This document shows, one piece after another, positions 1 to 9,291 of a DNA stretch of 64,000 nt. Positions within the stretch are counted from its first letter, which is position 1. Every line of letters begins with the position of its first letter. The notes below the pieces were generated by a model. That model was given only the letters and a program-made list of their open reading frames with translations. It did not search any database and was not told where the DNA came from. The translations under genes and the position numbers were made by a program. Source of the DNA: Mycolicibacterium sp. S2-37 (GTDB lineage: Bacteria > Actinomycetota > Actinomycetes > Mycobacteriales > Mycobacteriaceae); NCBI RefSeq assembly GCF_017352375.1, contig NZ_JAFEVR010000012.1, forward strand, positions 124,001 through 188,000, given 5' to 3'.

Positions 1-434
1 CGATCCGGCGATTCGACAGCGTCGACATCGCGGTGGCCGTCGCCGTCGACGGTGGATTGCTCACTCCGGTGCTGCGCGGGGTGGAACAGCTGACGGTATC
101 GGCGATCTCCACTCAGATCGGCGACCTTGCCGGGCGCGCTCGGGGCGGCAGAATCAAGCAACACGAACTCGAGGGGGGCAGCTTCTCGGTCTCCAACCTC
201 GGCATGTACGGCGTCACGGAGTTCTCCGCGATCCTCAACCCGCCGCACTCGGGGATACTCGCCGTCGGGGCAGCGACCCAGCGGCCGGTGGTCGTCGACG
301 GGGAACTCGCCGTGGGCACGGTCATGACCGTCACGCTGTCGGCCGACCACCGCGTCATCGACGGGGCTGTCGCCGCGCAGTGGATGGCCGCGTTCGTGCG
401 CCGGATCGAGAACCCGCTCACGATCCTCATCTGA
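1..434 (+). CDS. 2-oxoacid dehydrogenase E2 acyltransferase, C-terminal part
   Basis: This is the 3' end of a gene that begins before the window; the open frame starts at base 3. It encodes the last 143 or so residues of a dihydrolipoamide acyltransferase catalytic domain, which moves an acyl group from lipoyl-lysine to CoA in a 2-oxoacid dehydrogenase complex. The active-site motif DHRVIDGA (DHRxxDG) lies about 30 residues from the end, and the family segment FSVSNLGMYGVTEFSAILNP precedes it. The lipoyl and E1-binding domains are outside the window, so the substrate (pyruvate, branched-chain or acetoin) cannot be told. Confidence 0.93.
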   Translation, partial: IRRFDSVDIAVAVAVDGGLLTPVLRGVEQLTVSAISTQIGDLAGRARGGRIKQHELEGGSFSVSNLGMYGVTEFSAILNPPHSGILAVGAATQRPVVVDGELAVGTVMTVTLSADHRVIDGAVAAQWMAAFVRRIENPLTILI

Positions 435-505
435 GGCACCGTATTCCCGCACGGGTGGTACACCTTGTGCCTGTCGGTGGGGGCCGGCTGCGCTGCGATG
501 GATCC

Positions 506-640
506 ATGACGACATACGACAGCCGCATCGCACTCGTGGCCGGAGCCAACGCCGGTATCGGATTCCACCTCGCCCAACAGCTGGCTCGTGCCCGCGTGCG
601 GGTACTTCTGGCTTCCCGGGACCGCGACATGCGCCAGTAG
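506..640 (+). pseudogene. Remnant of a short-chain dehydrogenase/reductase
   Basis: A 44-residue open frame starts at ATG 506 and reads as the first beta-alpha-beta unit of a Rossmann fold, with the SDR cofactor motif GANAGIG and the following segment VLLASRDR. Short-chain dehydrogenases are about 250 residues long. Here the frame stops at TAG 638-640, and nothing in the next 110 bases resembles the rest of an SDR in any frame. It is most likely a decayed or deleted gene between the E2 gene and the old yellow enzyme. A functional micropeptide is possible but unsupported. Confidence 0.6.
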
Positions 641-754
641 ATCCCCGCTGCCGCCATCGTCGGGTCACGTTGAGGCGGGCCGACACGCCGGCGCTGACGG
701 TCGGCTAGGCCGGCGACGGGAATGAATCGATACCGGTATGCGCTGGAGGGGTGC

Positions 755-1861
755 ATGACGTTCACACTCGCCGAAGGTTCCGCTCTGCTGAAACCCATCC
801 GCATCGGAGACACCGCCGCCGAGAACCGGATCTTCATGGCGCCGTTGACCAGATCGCGCGCCGATGCCGACGGTACGCCGTCCGACCTGGCCATCCGCTA
901 CTACGCGCAGCGCGCCCAGGCGGGCCTCATCATCAGCGAGGCCACTGCGATCTCGCGGGAGGCCAACGGTGCCTACATGAACACCCCGGGCATCTACACC
1001 GATCGGCATCAGGCGAAGTGGGCCGAGATCGCCTCGGCGGTGCACGAGGCCGGCGGCAAGATGTTCGTGCAGCTGTGGCACGTCGGCCGCATGGGTCATC
1101 CGGACATCAGCGGCGTCGAGACTGTGGGCCCGTCGCCGATCGCCGCCGACACGACGACCCACACGCCCGCGGGGAAGAAGCCCCTGCCGGTGCCGCGAGC
1201 GCTGGAGGTGTCGGAGATCCAGGAGATCGTGGCGCAGTTCCGGGCCGCCGCACGCCGGGCTGTGGACGCCGGCATGGACGGTGTCGAGATCCACGGCGCC
1301 AACGGCTACCTGCTGCACGAGTTCTCCTCCGATGTGGTCAACCAGCGCACCGACGCGTACGGCGGCTCACCGGAGAACCGCGCCAGGTTCACCGCGGAGG
1401 TGGTCGAGGCCGTCTCCGCCGAGATCGGCGCCGGTCGCGTCGGCCTGCGGCTGTCGCCCGGGAACACCGCGGGCGATATGCGCGAGAACGACACCGTCTG
1501 CACCTATCAGGCGCTGCTGGATCGCATCGCGCCGCTCGGCTTGGCCTATCTGCATCTGCTGATCCACCCCGACGAACCGGCCTTCGGCGCATTGCGCGGA
1601 GCCTGGCCCGGCCCGGTGGTGCTCAACACCGGACGTGACCGTGACACCCGCTTCTGCCAGCTAGACGAGCTCGCGGATTGGGGTGTCATCAGCGCAGCCG
1701 CGGTGGGCCGGGCGTTCCTCGCCAACCCCGACCTGATCGACCGGCTGGTGCTGGGCGCCGAACTCAACGAGCCCGACGTCGCCACGTTCTATGCGCCGGG
1801 CCCGGCGGGCTACGTCGACTATCCGACGCTGGCCGAGCTCGAGGAGCGCCAGAGCGCCTGA
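755..1861 (+). CDS. Old yellow enzyme family NADH:flavin oxidoreductase (NemA-like)
   Basis: Encodes 368 residues, the usual size for FMN-dependent old yellow enzymes that reduce activated C=C bonds, nitro groups or nitrate esters with NAD(P)H. The N-terminus carries FMAPLTRSRA, followed by FVQLWHVGR and then IHGANGYLLHEF, whose His (about residue 180) and Asn (about 183) are the pair that binds the substrate's electron-withdrawing group. The C-terminal part has VGRAFLANPDLI, the phosphate-binding region of the FMN barrel. I chose ATG 755 because GGAGGGG stands just upstream (745-751); an in-frame ATG at 722 lacks that spacing. It stands alone, with no same-strand partner overlapping it. Confidence 0.93.
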   Translation: MTFTLAEGSALLKPIRIGDTAAENRIFMAPLTRSRADADGTPSDLAIRYYAQRAQAGLIISEATAISREANGAYMNTPGIYTDRHQAKWAEIASAVHEAGGKMFVQLWHVGRMGHPDISGVETVGPSPIAADTTTHTPAGKKPLPVPRALEVSEIQEIVAQFRAAARRAVDAGMDGVEIHGANGYLLHEFSSDVVNQRTDAYGGSPENRARFTAEVVEAVSAEIGAGRVGLRLSPGNTAGDMRENDTVCTYQALLDRIAPLGLAYLHLLIHPDEPAFGALRGAWPGPVVLNTGRDRDTRFCQLDELADWGVISAAAVGRAFLANPDLIDRLVLGAELNEPDVATFYAPGPAGYVDYPTLAELEERQSA

Positions 1862-1930
1862 GTAACGCTTCTTCACTGTCACGGGGGACGTGGCGTTCGA
1901 CGGGCTGCTCGCCCAGATCACCGACCGCCC

Positions 1931-1946
1931 AACCAACAGGTTGGTT
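1931..1946. promoter_or_regulatory. Palindromic operator candidate before fadA
   Basis: Perfect inverted repeat AACCAAC-AG-GTTGGTT, 7-bp arms with a 2-bp centre, 22 bases before the fadA start. It occupies the -35 position of the predicted promoter, so a bound protein would block transcription. TetR-type lipid regulators bind sites of this shape; which one acts here is unknown. Confidence 0.5.
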
Positions 1947-1954
1947 TAGGCTGT

Positions 1955-1960
1955 TACGCT
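1955..1960 (+). promoter_or_regulatory. -10 hexamer of fadA
   Basis: TACGCT with 7 bases between it and the fadA ATG; no ribosome-binding site is visible in that gap. Confidence 0.5.
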
Positions 1961-1967
1961 CGGCTTC

Positions 1968-3179
<1,212 letters not shown>

Positions 3180-3191
3180 GAGACAACGACA

Positions 3192-5339
3192 ATGGCAGAG
3201 AACACCATTCAGTGGGACCAGGACGACGACGGCATCGTCACCCTGACGCTGGACGACCCGACCGGTTCGGCCAACGTGATGAACGAGCACTACAAGGAGT
3301 CGATGCACAACGTGGTCGAACGCCTTGTCGCGGAGAAGGATTCGATCTCCGGCGTGGTGATCACCAGCGCCAAGAAGACCTTCTTCGCCGGCGGTGACCT
3401 CAAGGGCATGATGAACGTCGGCCCCGACAACGCGGCCGAGTCGTTCGCCGAGGTGGAATACATCAAGGCCGACCTGCGCAAGCTGGAGACCCTGGGCGTG
3501 CCCGTCGTCGCCGCCATCAACGGTGCGGCGCTGGGCGGCGGCCTGGAGATCGCGCTGGCGTGTCACCACCGCATCGCCGCCGACGTCAAGGGCTCGGTGA
3601 TCGGGCTTCCGGAGGTGACGCTGGGCCTGCTGCCCGGCGGTGGCGGCGTGACCCGCACCGTGCGGATGTTCGGCATCCAGAAGGCGTTCATGGAGATCCT
3701 CAGCCAGGGCACCCGCTTCAAGCCCGGCAAGGCCAAGGAGACCGGTCTGGTCGACGAACTGGTCGGCACGGTCGAGGAGCTGGTGCCCGCCGCGAAGGCG
3801 TGGATCAAAGCGAATCCGGAGTCGCACACCCAGCCGTGGGATGCCAAGGGCTACAAGATGCCCGGCGGGACCCCGAGCTCGCCCGGCCTGGCCAGCATCC
3901 TGCCGTCGTTCCCGGCGCTGCTCAAGAAGCAGCTCAAGGGTGCGCCGATGCCGGCGCCGCGTGCCATCCTCGACGCCGCCGTCGAGGGTGCGCAGGTCGA
4001 CTTCGACACCGCCAGCCGCATCGAGAGCCGCTACTTCACCCAGCTGGTCACCGGCCAGACCGCCAAGAACATGATCCAGGCGTTCTTCCTGGACCTGCAG
4101 TCCATCAACTCCGGCGGCTCGCGGCCGGACGGCATCGCCAAGCAGGAGATCCGCAAGATCGGCGTGCTCGGCGCCGGCATGATGGGCGCGGGCATCGCCT
4201 ACGTCTCGGCCAAGGCCGGCTACGACGTCGTGCTCAAGGATGTCAGCATCGAGGCCGCGCAGAAGGGCAAGGGTTACTCCGAAAAGCTGGAGGCCAAGGC
4301 GCTCGAGCGTGGCCGCACCACCGAGGAGAAATCCCGTGCGCTCCTCGATCGCATCACTCCGACCGCGGACCCGGCCGACCTCAAGGGTGTCGACTTCGTC
4401 ATCGAGGCGGTCTTCGAGAACACCGAACTCAAGCACAAGGTGTTCCAGGAGATCGAGGACATCGTCGAGCCGAACGCGCTGCTCGGTTCCAACACCTCCA
4501 CGCTGCCGATCACCGGTCTGGCGGCCGGCGTGAAGCGCCAGGAGGACTTCATCGGCATCCACTTCTTCTCTCCGGTCGACAAGATGCCGCTGGTGGAGAT
4601 CATCAAGGGCGAGAAGACCTCCGACGAGGCGCTGGCCCGGGTGTTCGACTACACGCTGGCCATCGGCAAGACCCCGATCGTCGTCAACGACAGCCGCGGA
4701 TTCTTCACCAGCCGCGTCATCGGCACCTTCGTCAACGAGGCACTGGCCATGCTCGGCGAGGGCGTCGCGCCGGCGAGCATCGAGCAGGCCGGGGCACAGG
4801 CCGGTTACCCGGCGCCGCCACTGCAGCTGTCCGACGAGCTGAACCTCGAGCTGATGCACAAGATCGCCACGGAGACCCGCAAGGCGGTCGAAGAGACCGG
4901 TGCCACCTACGAGCCGCACCCGGCCGAGGCGGTCGTCGAGAAGATGATCGAGATCGAGCGACCGTCACGGTTGAAGGGCGCCGGCTTCTACGAGTACGTG
5001 GACGGCAAGCGCGTCGGCCTGTGGCCGGGCCTGAAGGAGACCTTCAACTCGGGCTCCACCGAACTGCCACTGCAGGACATGATCGACCGCATGCTGTTCG
5101 CCGAGGCCATCGAGACGCAGAAGTGCCTCGACGAAGGCGTGCTGATGACGACCGCCGACGCGAACATCGGCTCGATCATGGGCATCGGCTTCCCGCCGTA
5201 CACCGGTGGCAGCGCGCAGTTCATCGTCGGCTACGAGGGTGAGCTGGGTGTGGGCAAGGAGGCCTTCGTGGCCCGCGCCAAGCAGCTTGCCGAGCGGTAC
5301 GGCGAGCGGTTCACCCCGCCGTCCTCGCTGACCAAGTAG
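3192..5339 (+). CDS. fadB: Fatty-acid oxidation protein: enoyl-CoA hydratase / 3-hydroxyacyl-CoA dehydrogenase
   Basis: A 715-residue bifunctional alpha subunit. Residues 1 to about 190 form a crotonase domain with the oxyanion-hole and acid/base segments AALGGGLEIALACHHR and LPEVTLGLLPGGGG. From about residue 320 comes an NAD-binding Rossmann fold (IGVLGAGMMGAGIAYVSA), then IHFFSPVDKMPLVEII with the catalytic histidine of hydroxyacyl-CoA dehydrogenases, and a C-terminal helical domain. It hydrates trans-2-enoyl-CoA and oxidises the product, handing 3-ketoacyl-CoA to FadA. The upstream gap holds AGGAGA (3178-3183) before ATG 3192. Transcription probably ends at the hairpin at 5351-5391. Confidence 0.97.
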   Translation: MAENTIQWDQDDDGIVTLTLDDPTGSANVMNEHYKESMHNVVERLVAEKDSISGVVITSAKKTFFAGGDLKGMMNVGPDNAAESFAEVEYIKADLRKLETLGVPVVAAINGAALGGGLEIALACHHRIAADVKGSVIGLPEVTLGLLPGGGGVTRTVRMFGIQKAFMEILSQGTRFKPGKAKETGLVDELVGTVEELVPAAKAWIKANPESHTQPWDAKGYKMPGGTPSSPGLASILPSFPALLKKQLKGAPMPAPRAILDAAVEGAQVDFDTASRIESRYFTQLVTGQTAKNMIQAFFLDLQSINSGGSRPDGIAKQEIRKIGVLGAGMMGAGIAYVSAKAGYDVVLKDVSIEAAQKGKGYSEKLEAKALERGRTTEEKSRALLDRITPTADPADLKGVDFVIEAVFENTELKHKVFQEIEDIVEPNALLGSNTSTLPITGLAAGVKRQEDFIGIHFFSPVDKMPLVEIIKGEKTSDEALARVFDYTLAIGKTPIVVNDSRGFFTSRVIGTFVNEALAMLGEGVAPASIEQAGAQAGYPAPPLQLSDELNLELMHKIATETRKAVEETGATYEPHPAEAVVEKMIEIERPSRLKGAGFYEYVDGKRVGLWPGLKETFNSGSTELPLQDMIDRMLFAEAIETQKCLDEGVLMTTADANIGSIMGIGFPPYTGGSAQFIVGYEGELGVGKEAFVARAKQLAERYGERFTPPSSLTK

Positions 5340-5350
5340 ACCGCACCGAC

Positions 5351-5391
5351 CGCAAGGCCCCCGAAACAACGCCGTTTCGGGGGCCTTTGCG
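5351..5391 (+). terminator. Intrinsic terminator after fadAB
   Basis: Strong hairpin: arm AAGGCCCCCGAAAC (5354-5367), loop AACGCC, arm GTTTCGGGGGCCTT (5374-5387), extended outward by CGC/GCG with one bulged T. It begins 11 bases after the fadB stop. The short T run TTT is within the stem end, as is common in mycobacterial hairpin terminators. Confidence 0.85.
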
Positions 5392-5405
5392 GTTGACTGG
5401 GGCGC

Positions 5406-6860
5406 GTGGCCGACGGCTTCACCGAGACCTTCGCGGCGGGCTTTGCCGGGTACGGCGACCGGCCGTGCATCTGGTTCGAGGGTCGCTGGCATTCCGGCGC
5501 CGAGGTGACCGGCTACGCCGACGCGGTGACCGCGGCGCTCGACGACGCAGGTGTCGGCAGGCGCGCGCCGGTCGGGCTGGTCGTGCGCAACCGGCCGACG
5601 CACGCGGCGGCGATCGCCGGCTTCCTCGCCGGCGGGCGGCGCGTGTCGATGGTCTATTCGTTCCAGTCGCCCGAGGCGATCGCTGCCGATATCGAACGGC
5701 TCGAGGTCGCGGCGGTGGTCGCCGACGTGCAGGACTGGACCGAGCCGGTGACGGAGGCCGCGCGGCGGTGCGGCCGTGCCGGGGTCGCGATCTCGGTCGA
5801 CGCACCGCGGGTTGTGACGCCTGCCCGGGGTGCCTCGTGCCGGGCCCCAGCCGGCCTGGAGATCCTCACCAGCGGCACCACGGGTCCGCCGAAACGGCAC
5901 GCGATCGATGCGAAAGCACTGCAGCGCACGGTGTTCAGCGTGACGGGGGGATTGCGCGCCGCACCCGACGACCCGCCGGAGCTGTCGTACTGGCCGTTCG
6001 GCGGGATCGGGGTGTGCCAGCTGATCGCCGGCTTCGCCAACGGTAAGCGCATCGTGCTGCTGGAGAAGTTCACCGTCGACAGATGGGTGCGGGCGGTTCG
6101 AGAACACGGTATCCCGCGCGGTGGTGTGCAGCCCGCGGTGATCCGGATGCTGCTCGACGCGGACGTTCCCGCGTCCGATCTGGCGTCACTGCAGTACCTC
6201 ATCAGCGCATCGGGGCCGCTGGATCCGCGCACCCGCGACGAGTTCGAACGCCGCTACGGCATACCCATCCAATTGGCTTATGGTGCGACCGAATTCGCCG
6301 GGTCGGTGTGTGCGTGGACTCCGGATCTGGTCGAGCGGTACGGCGCGTCCAAGCGGGACAGTGTGGGCCGGGCGCTGCCGGACACCGAGGTGCGGATCGT
6401 CGATCCGGACAGCGGCGCCGAGGTTCCGACAGGTGAGCGGGGACTGCTCGAGGCGCGGATCCCGGTGCTGGCGCCGGATTGGATTCGCACCACCGACCTG
6501 GCCTCGGTGGACGGCGACGGTTTCGTGACGCTGCACGGCCGCGCCGACGGCGCCATCATCCGTGGGGGCTTCAAGATCCTGCCGGAGACGGTGCGTCAGG
6601 TGCTGATCGACCACCCGGGCGTGCGCGACGCGTGCGTCGTCGGCGTCCGCGACGAGCGGTTGGGCGAGGTGCCGTTCGCGGCGTTCGAACCCGCGCTGGG
6701 ACAACCGGTTCCGGCCGCAGAGGAGCTGCGCGACTGGGTACGGGCCGCGCTGCCCGCACACCACGTCCCGGTGGCGGTGGTCGCCGTCGGTGAACTGCCG
6801 CGCACGCCGTCGCTGAAGGTGCGGCTGCCCGAGGTCCAGGCGCTCTACGCGGGTTGCTAG
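5406..6860 (+). CDS. AMP-forming acyl-CoA synthetase/ligase family protein
   Basis: A 484-residue adenylate-forming enzyme that would activate a carboxylic acid as acyl-AMP and pass it to CoA. Visible motifs are the P-loop LTSGTTGPPKR (about residue 156), YGATEFAG (A5-like), the TTD motif and the hinge region LHGRADGAIIRGGFKILPE, and the C-terminal catalytic-lysine motif PRTPSLKVRLPEV. It is shorter than most FadD proteins (about 500-560). GTG 5406 follows the fadB terminator by only 15 bases, so it must have its own promoter or depend on readthrough. The substrate is not evident. Confidence 0.88.
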   Translation: MADGFTETFAAGFAGYGDRPCIWFEGRWHSGAEVTGYADAVTAALDDAGVGRRAPVGLVVRNRPTHAAAIAGFLAGGRRVSMVYSFQSPEAIAADIERLEVAAVVADVQDWTEPVTEAARRCGRAGVAISVDAPRVVTPARGASCRAPAGLEILTSGTTGPPKRHAIDAKALQRTVFSVTGGLRAAPDDPPELSYWPFGGIGVCQLIAGFANGKRIVLLEKFTVDRWVRAVREHGIPRGGVQPAVIRMLLDADVPASDLASLQYLISASGPLDPRTRDEFERRYGIPIQLAYGATEFAGSVCAWTPDLVERYGASKRDSVGRALPDTEVRIVDPDSGAEVPTGERGLLEARIPVLAPDWIRTTDLASVDGDGFVTLHGRADGAIIRGGFKILPETVRQVLIDHPGVRDACVVGVRDERLGEVPFAAFEPALGQPVPAAEELRDWVRAALPAHHVPVAVVAVGELPRTPSLKVRLPEVQALYAGC

Positions 6861-7282
6861 AACGACCCCATGTCCGCGGACAACCAGTGCTGCGGCCGGA
6901 TGTAGATCGCCACGCTGGGGCCGTGCTCGCGGCGGGCCACCTCGAGATAGGGCTCGACCGCTTCGGGCGGCAGGTAGCGCCGGGCCATCTCGACCAGTTG
7001 GTCATCGGTGCCGGGCTCGATGCGGTCGACCGGGCCGTCGACGGCGACGTAGCGCACCGTCGGCTCGACACGTTCGACCATCAGCGTCAGGTACCCGGCG
7101 GCCTCGATCAGCCGGTGTTTGCGGGAACCCTCGCCAGTGGTGAACCACAGTTCGCCGCCGGGACTGTACTGGTACCAGATGGGCACGGTCAGTGGACCGC
7201 GCTCGGGACCTGCGTACACCGAGAGCGCCGCGACGTGCGGTTCGGCCAGAAACTGTTCACGATCGTCCTTCGACAGGGCCAT
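6857..7282 (-). CDS. Pyridoxamine-phosphate-oxidase-fold flavin/F420-dependent protein
   Basis: A split-barrel protein of 141 residues from ATG 7282 (MALSKDDREQFLAEPHVAAL), the typical N-terminus of this actinobacterial family; GTG 7312 would add 10 residues and neither start has a clear ribosome-binding site. The segment GPLTVPIWYQYSPGGELWF and the RKHRLIEAAGYLTLMVE strand-turn-strand match the FMN/F420-binding PNPOx-like fold (FDOR group). Members reduce quinones, bind heme or act on F420; the specific role is not known. Its 3' end overlaps the convergent ligase gene by 4 bases. Confidence 0.8.
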   Translation of the reverse strand: MALSKDDREQFLAEPHVAALSVYAGPERGPLTVPIWYQYSPGGELWFTTGEGSRKHRLIEAAGYLTLMVERVEPTVRYVAVDGPVDRIEPGTDDQLVEMARRYLPPEAVEPYLEVARREHGPSVAIYIRPQHWLSADMGSF

Positions 7283-7338
7283 GTTCGCCAGGGTAATGAC
7301 GGCCACCGACACGTCGCACGAAGCGAGTTTGCACCGAC

Positions 7339-7404
7339 GGCGTCGAGTGTGACGTGAGGGCGCATTCTCGAGCCGTATCCCGCCCGGTGTTCACACTCGA
7401 CGCC
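7339..7404. repeat. Intergenic inverted repeat of the CGAGTGTGA type
   Basis: Arms GGCGTCGAGTGTGA (7339-7352) and TCACACTCGACGCC (7391-7404) are perfect inverse complements separated by 38 bases. The same CGAGTGTGA core recurs at 21101-21155. It lies between two leftward genes, upstream of the flavin protein gene and downstream of the monooxygenase gene. Confidence 0.65.
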
Positions 7405-7425
7405 CTGAACGCACACTCGCGCACG

Positions 7426-8634
7426 TCAACGTGCCGGAACCGGGTAGTCCGGGACGGCGATGGAGTCGTAGAGCCGAATGCCCTTGTCGTTGAGCCGCGC
7501 CAAAGCGGATGTGACCGGCGTGGGCAGCAGCGTGATGAGCCGGCCCGCCCCGACGAGCGCCCGCACGCCAAGGCCCGACGACGGCAGGATCCCCCTGGCC
7601 ATTCCCTTCGCCAGGGCGCGAGCGCCTATCACGGGCTGCGTCATCACCTGTTCGTAGGCACGGAACGCCGCAGTGTGGTCGCCGCCGGCCCGTCCGAGTT
7701 CACCGGCCAGGACGTAGGCCCCGATGACCGCCAGGCTGGTACTGCCGCCGACGGCCGGGCCGGGGCAGTAGCCGGCGTCGCCCACCAACGTCACCCGTCC
7801 CCGCGACCAACTCGCCAACTGCAGCTGCGTGATGGCGTCGAAGTAGAAGGCGGGCGTCCGCTCGAGTTCGGCCAGCCACCGATCCACGGGTTCGGCCATC
7901 CCGGCGAAGCGATCGCGCAGCTGCCGCTGGTGGCCTGCGGTGTCCCGGTGGTCGTAGTCGAATGCCGCCTCCGGCCGGAAGACGAACACCGCCCGGGCGT
8001 CGTCGAGATGGTCGGCGGTGTAGATCATCGCCATTCGGTCGACGTCGATGAACCCGGTCGATTCACCGTTGCGCGCAAACGTTTTGGGCACCGAGACCAC
8101 CGCGAGGTAGGCGCCGAGGAACTCGGTGTGTCCGGCGTCCTCACCGAACACCAACCGCCGCACCCCGGAGTGCAGACCGTCAGCACCGACGACGACGTCG
8201 AAGGTGCGTGGAGCAGCGTGCGCGAACGTGACGCGACCATCGTCGCCGATGCCGGTGATGTGGTCGCCGAAGACGTACTCGACGTCGTCGCGGCCTGCGT
8301 CATAGAAGATCTCGCTGAGATCGTCGCGCATGATCTCGACGTGCCGGTCGGACAGGGTCGAGACCAACTTGCGGTAGTCGACGTGAGCGGGGCGGGCGGC
8401 GCCGAGGCGGTGGATCAGCAGATGTTCGGTGCCGGTGGCGTGGGCCATGACGCGGTCAGTGACACCCATCTGCTCCGCGATCTCCATCGCGGGCCCGATC
8501 AGATCGATGGCGTGGCCACCGGTCTTGCGCAGGGCGGGCGCGCGTTCCACCACCGTGACGTCGAAGCCGCGACGGGTCAGCCAGTAGGCGGCGACGGGGC
8601 CGGCGATGCTGGCGCCGGAGATGAGGACTCGCAT
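7426..8634 (-). CDS. FAD-dependent monooxygenase (aromatic hydroxylase type)
   Basis: A 402-residue class A flavoprotein monooxygenase. The N-terminal dinucleotide motif is ISGASIAGPVAAYWLTRRG (GxSxxGxxxA), the middle motif DVVVGADGLHSGVRR corresponds to the DG motif that contacts FAD and NAD(P)H, and the GD motif is VTLVGDAGYCPGPAVGGS. Such enzymes hydroxylate aromatic or polycyclic substrates; small changes in family members also act in antibiotic inactivation. Upstream, AAGGAGAG is placed well for ATG 8634. The divergent TetR gene and twin operator in the 74-bp gap imply that it is induced when the regulator binds its ligand. Confidence 0.92.
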   Translation of the reverse strand: MRVLISGASIAGPVAAYWLTRRGFDVTVVERAPALRKTGGHAIDLIGPAMEIAEQMGVTDRVMAHATGTEHLLIHRLGAARPAHVDYRKLVSTLSDRHVEIMRDDLSEIFYDAGRDDVEYVFGDHITGIGDDGRVTFAHAAPRTFDVVVGADGLHSGVRRLVFGEDAGHTEFLGAYLAVVSVPKTFARNGESTGFIDVDRMAMIYTADHLDDARAVFVFRPEAAFDYDHRDTAGHQRQLRDRFAGMAEPVDRWLAELERTPAFYFDAITQLQLASWSRGRVTLVGDAGYCPGPAVGGSTSLAVIGAYVLAGELGRAGGDHTAAFRAYEQVMTQPVIGARALAKGMARGILPSSGLGVRALVGAGRLITLLPTPVTSALARLNDKGIRLYDSIAVPDYPVPAR

Positions 8635-8643
8635 GACACTCTC

Positions 8644-8692
8644 CTTACTTAACGGTCGGTAAGCTATGGCGGCAGCTTACTTAACGGTCGGT
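8644..8692. promoter_or_regulatory. Twin TetR operator between monooxygenase and regulator
   Basis: The 17-mer CTTACTTAACGGTCGGT occurs twice, at 8644-8660 and 8676-8692, exactly 32 bp (three helical turns) apart. The first copy continues into AAG, giving a partly palindromic CTTAC...GTAAG site. Both lie between divergent start codons at 8634 and 8709 and would cover both promoters. Confidence 0.75.
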
Positions 8693-8696
8693 CGAT

Positions 8697-8702
8697 TAGG
8701 GT
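8697..8702 (+). promoter_or_regulatory. -10 hexamer of the TetR gene
   Basis: TAGGGT, 6 bases before GTG 8709, directly adjoining the second operator copy, so the regulator should repress itself. Confidence 0.45.
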
Positions 8703-8708
8703 GGTTAC

Positions 8709-9251
8709 GTGAGCGCCCCTCGTTCCGACACCCGGCAGCGGATCCAAGAGGTGGCGCGCGAACTGTTCGTGGTCAAGGGGGTGCAGCGCACCAGTCTCCA
8801 GGACATCGCGGCCCGGCTCGGAATCTCCAAACCCGCCCTCTATCACCACTTCTCGTCACGCGAGGACCTGGTGCGCAGCATCGTGCAGCCACTGATCGAC
8901 GGTGGGGAGCGCTACGTGCAGAGCTGCGAGGCCAGGCCGGATGCGACGGCGCGCGAGATCCTCGAGGGCTTCTTCGACTACTCCTATCGAAACCGCGAAG
9001 ACCTCGTGATGGTCATCTCCGAGCTCAGCACGATCGCCGACCTCGGTCTGATCGACAGCATGATGGCGTGGCGTGAGCGGCTCGGCCTGCTGTTCTTCGG
9101 TCCCGATCCGACCTTGGAACAGGCCGCCCGCGCGGTGATCGCCCTCGGTGGCCTACAGGACTGTTGTATCCAGTTCCCCGATGCGCCGCCGGAGGCGCTG
9201 CGGACCGCCGCCGTCACCGGCGCCCTGGCCGCGCTCGGCCTGCGTCCGTAA
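8709..9251 (+). CDS. TetR family transcriptional regulator
   Basis: A 180-residue repressor. Residues 8-55 form the TetR helix-turn-helix (TSLQDIAARLGISKPALYHHFSS); the rest is the ligand-binding helical domain. It is transcribed away from the FAD monooxygenase across a 74-bp region carrying two identical operator copies, so it very probably controls that gene and itself. The start is GTG 8709, with no Shine-Dalgarno but a -10 box 6 bases upstream. It is followed after 40 bases by a luciferase-like oxidoreductase with its own promoter. Confidence 0.93.
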   Translation: MSAPRSDTRQRIQEVARELFVVKGVQRTSLQDIAARLGISKPALYHHFSSREDLVRSIVQPLIDGGERYVQSCEARPDATAREILEGFFDYSYRNREDLVMVISELSTIADLGLIDSMMAWRERLGLLFFGPDPTLEQAARAVIALGGLQDCCIQFPDAPPEALRTAAVTGALAALGLRP

Positions 9252-9278
9252 TCGGCGGATTCGCGCACGCCCGTCGCC

Positions 9279-9284
9279 TAGAGT
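9279..9284 (+). promoter_or_regulatory. -10 hexamer of the luciferase-like gene
   Basis: TAGAGT, 7 bases before ATG 9292; this spacing supports ATG 9292 over upstream in-frame codons inside the TetR gene. Confidence 0.45.
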
Positions 9285-9291
9285 CGCGAAC

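Noticed and set aside
7189..7425. Short frames covering the gap between the flavin protein and monooxygenase genes
   Set aside because: They run through the inverted repeat and have no start context or recognisable sequence.
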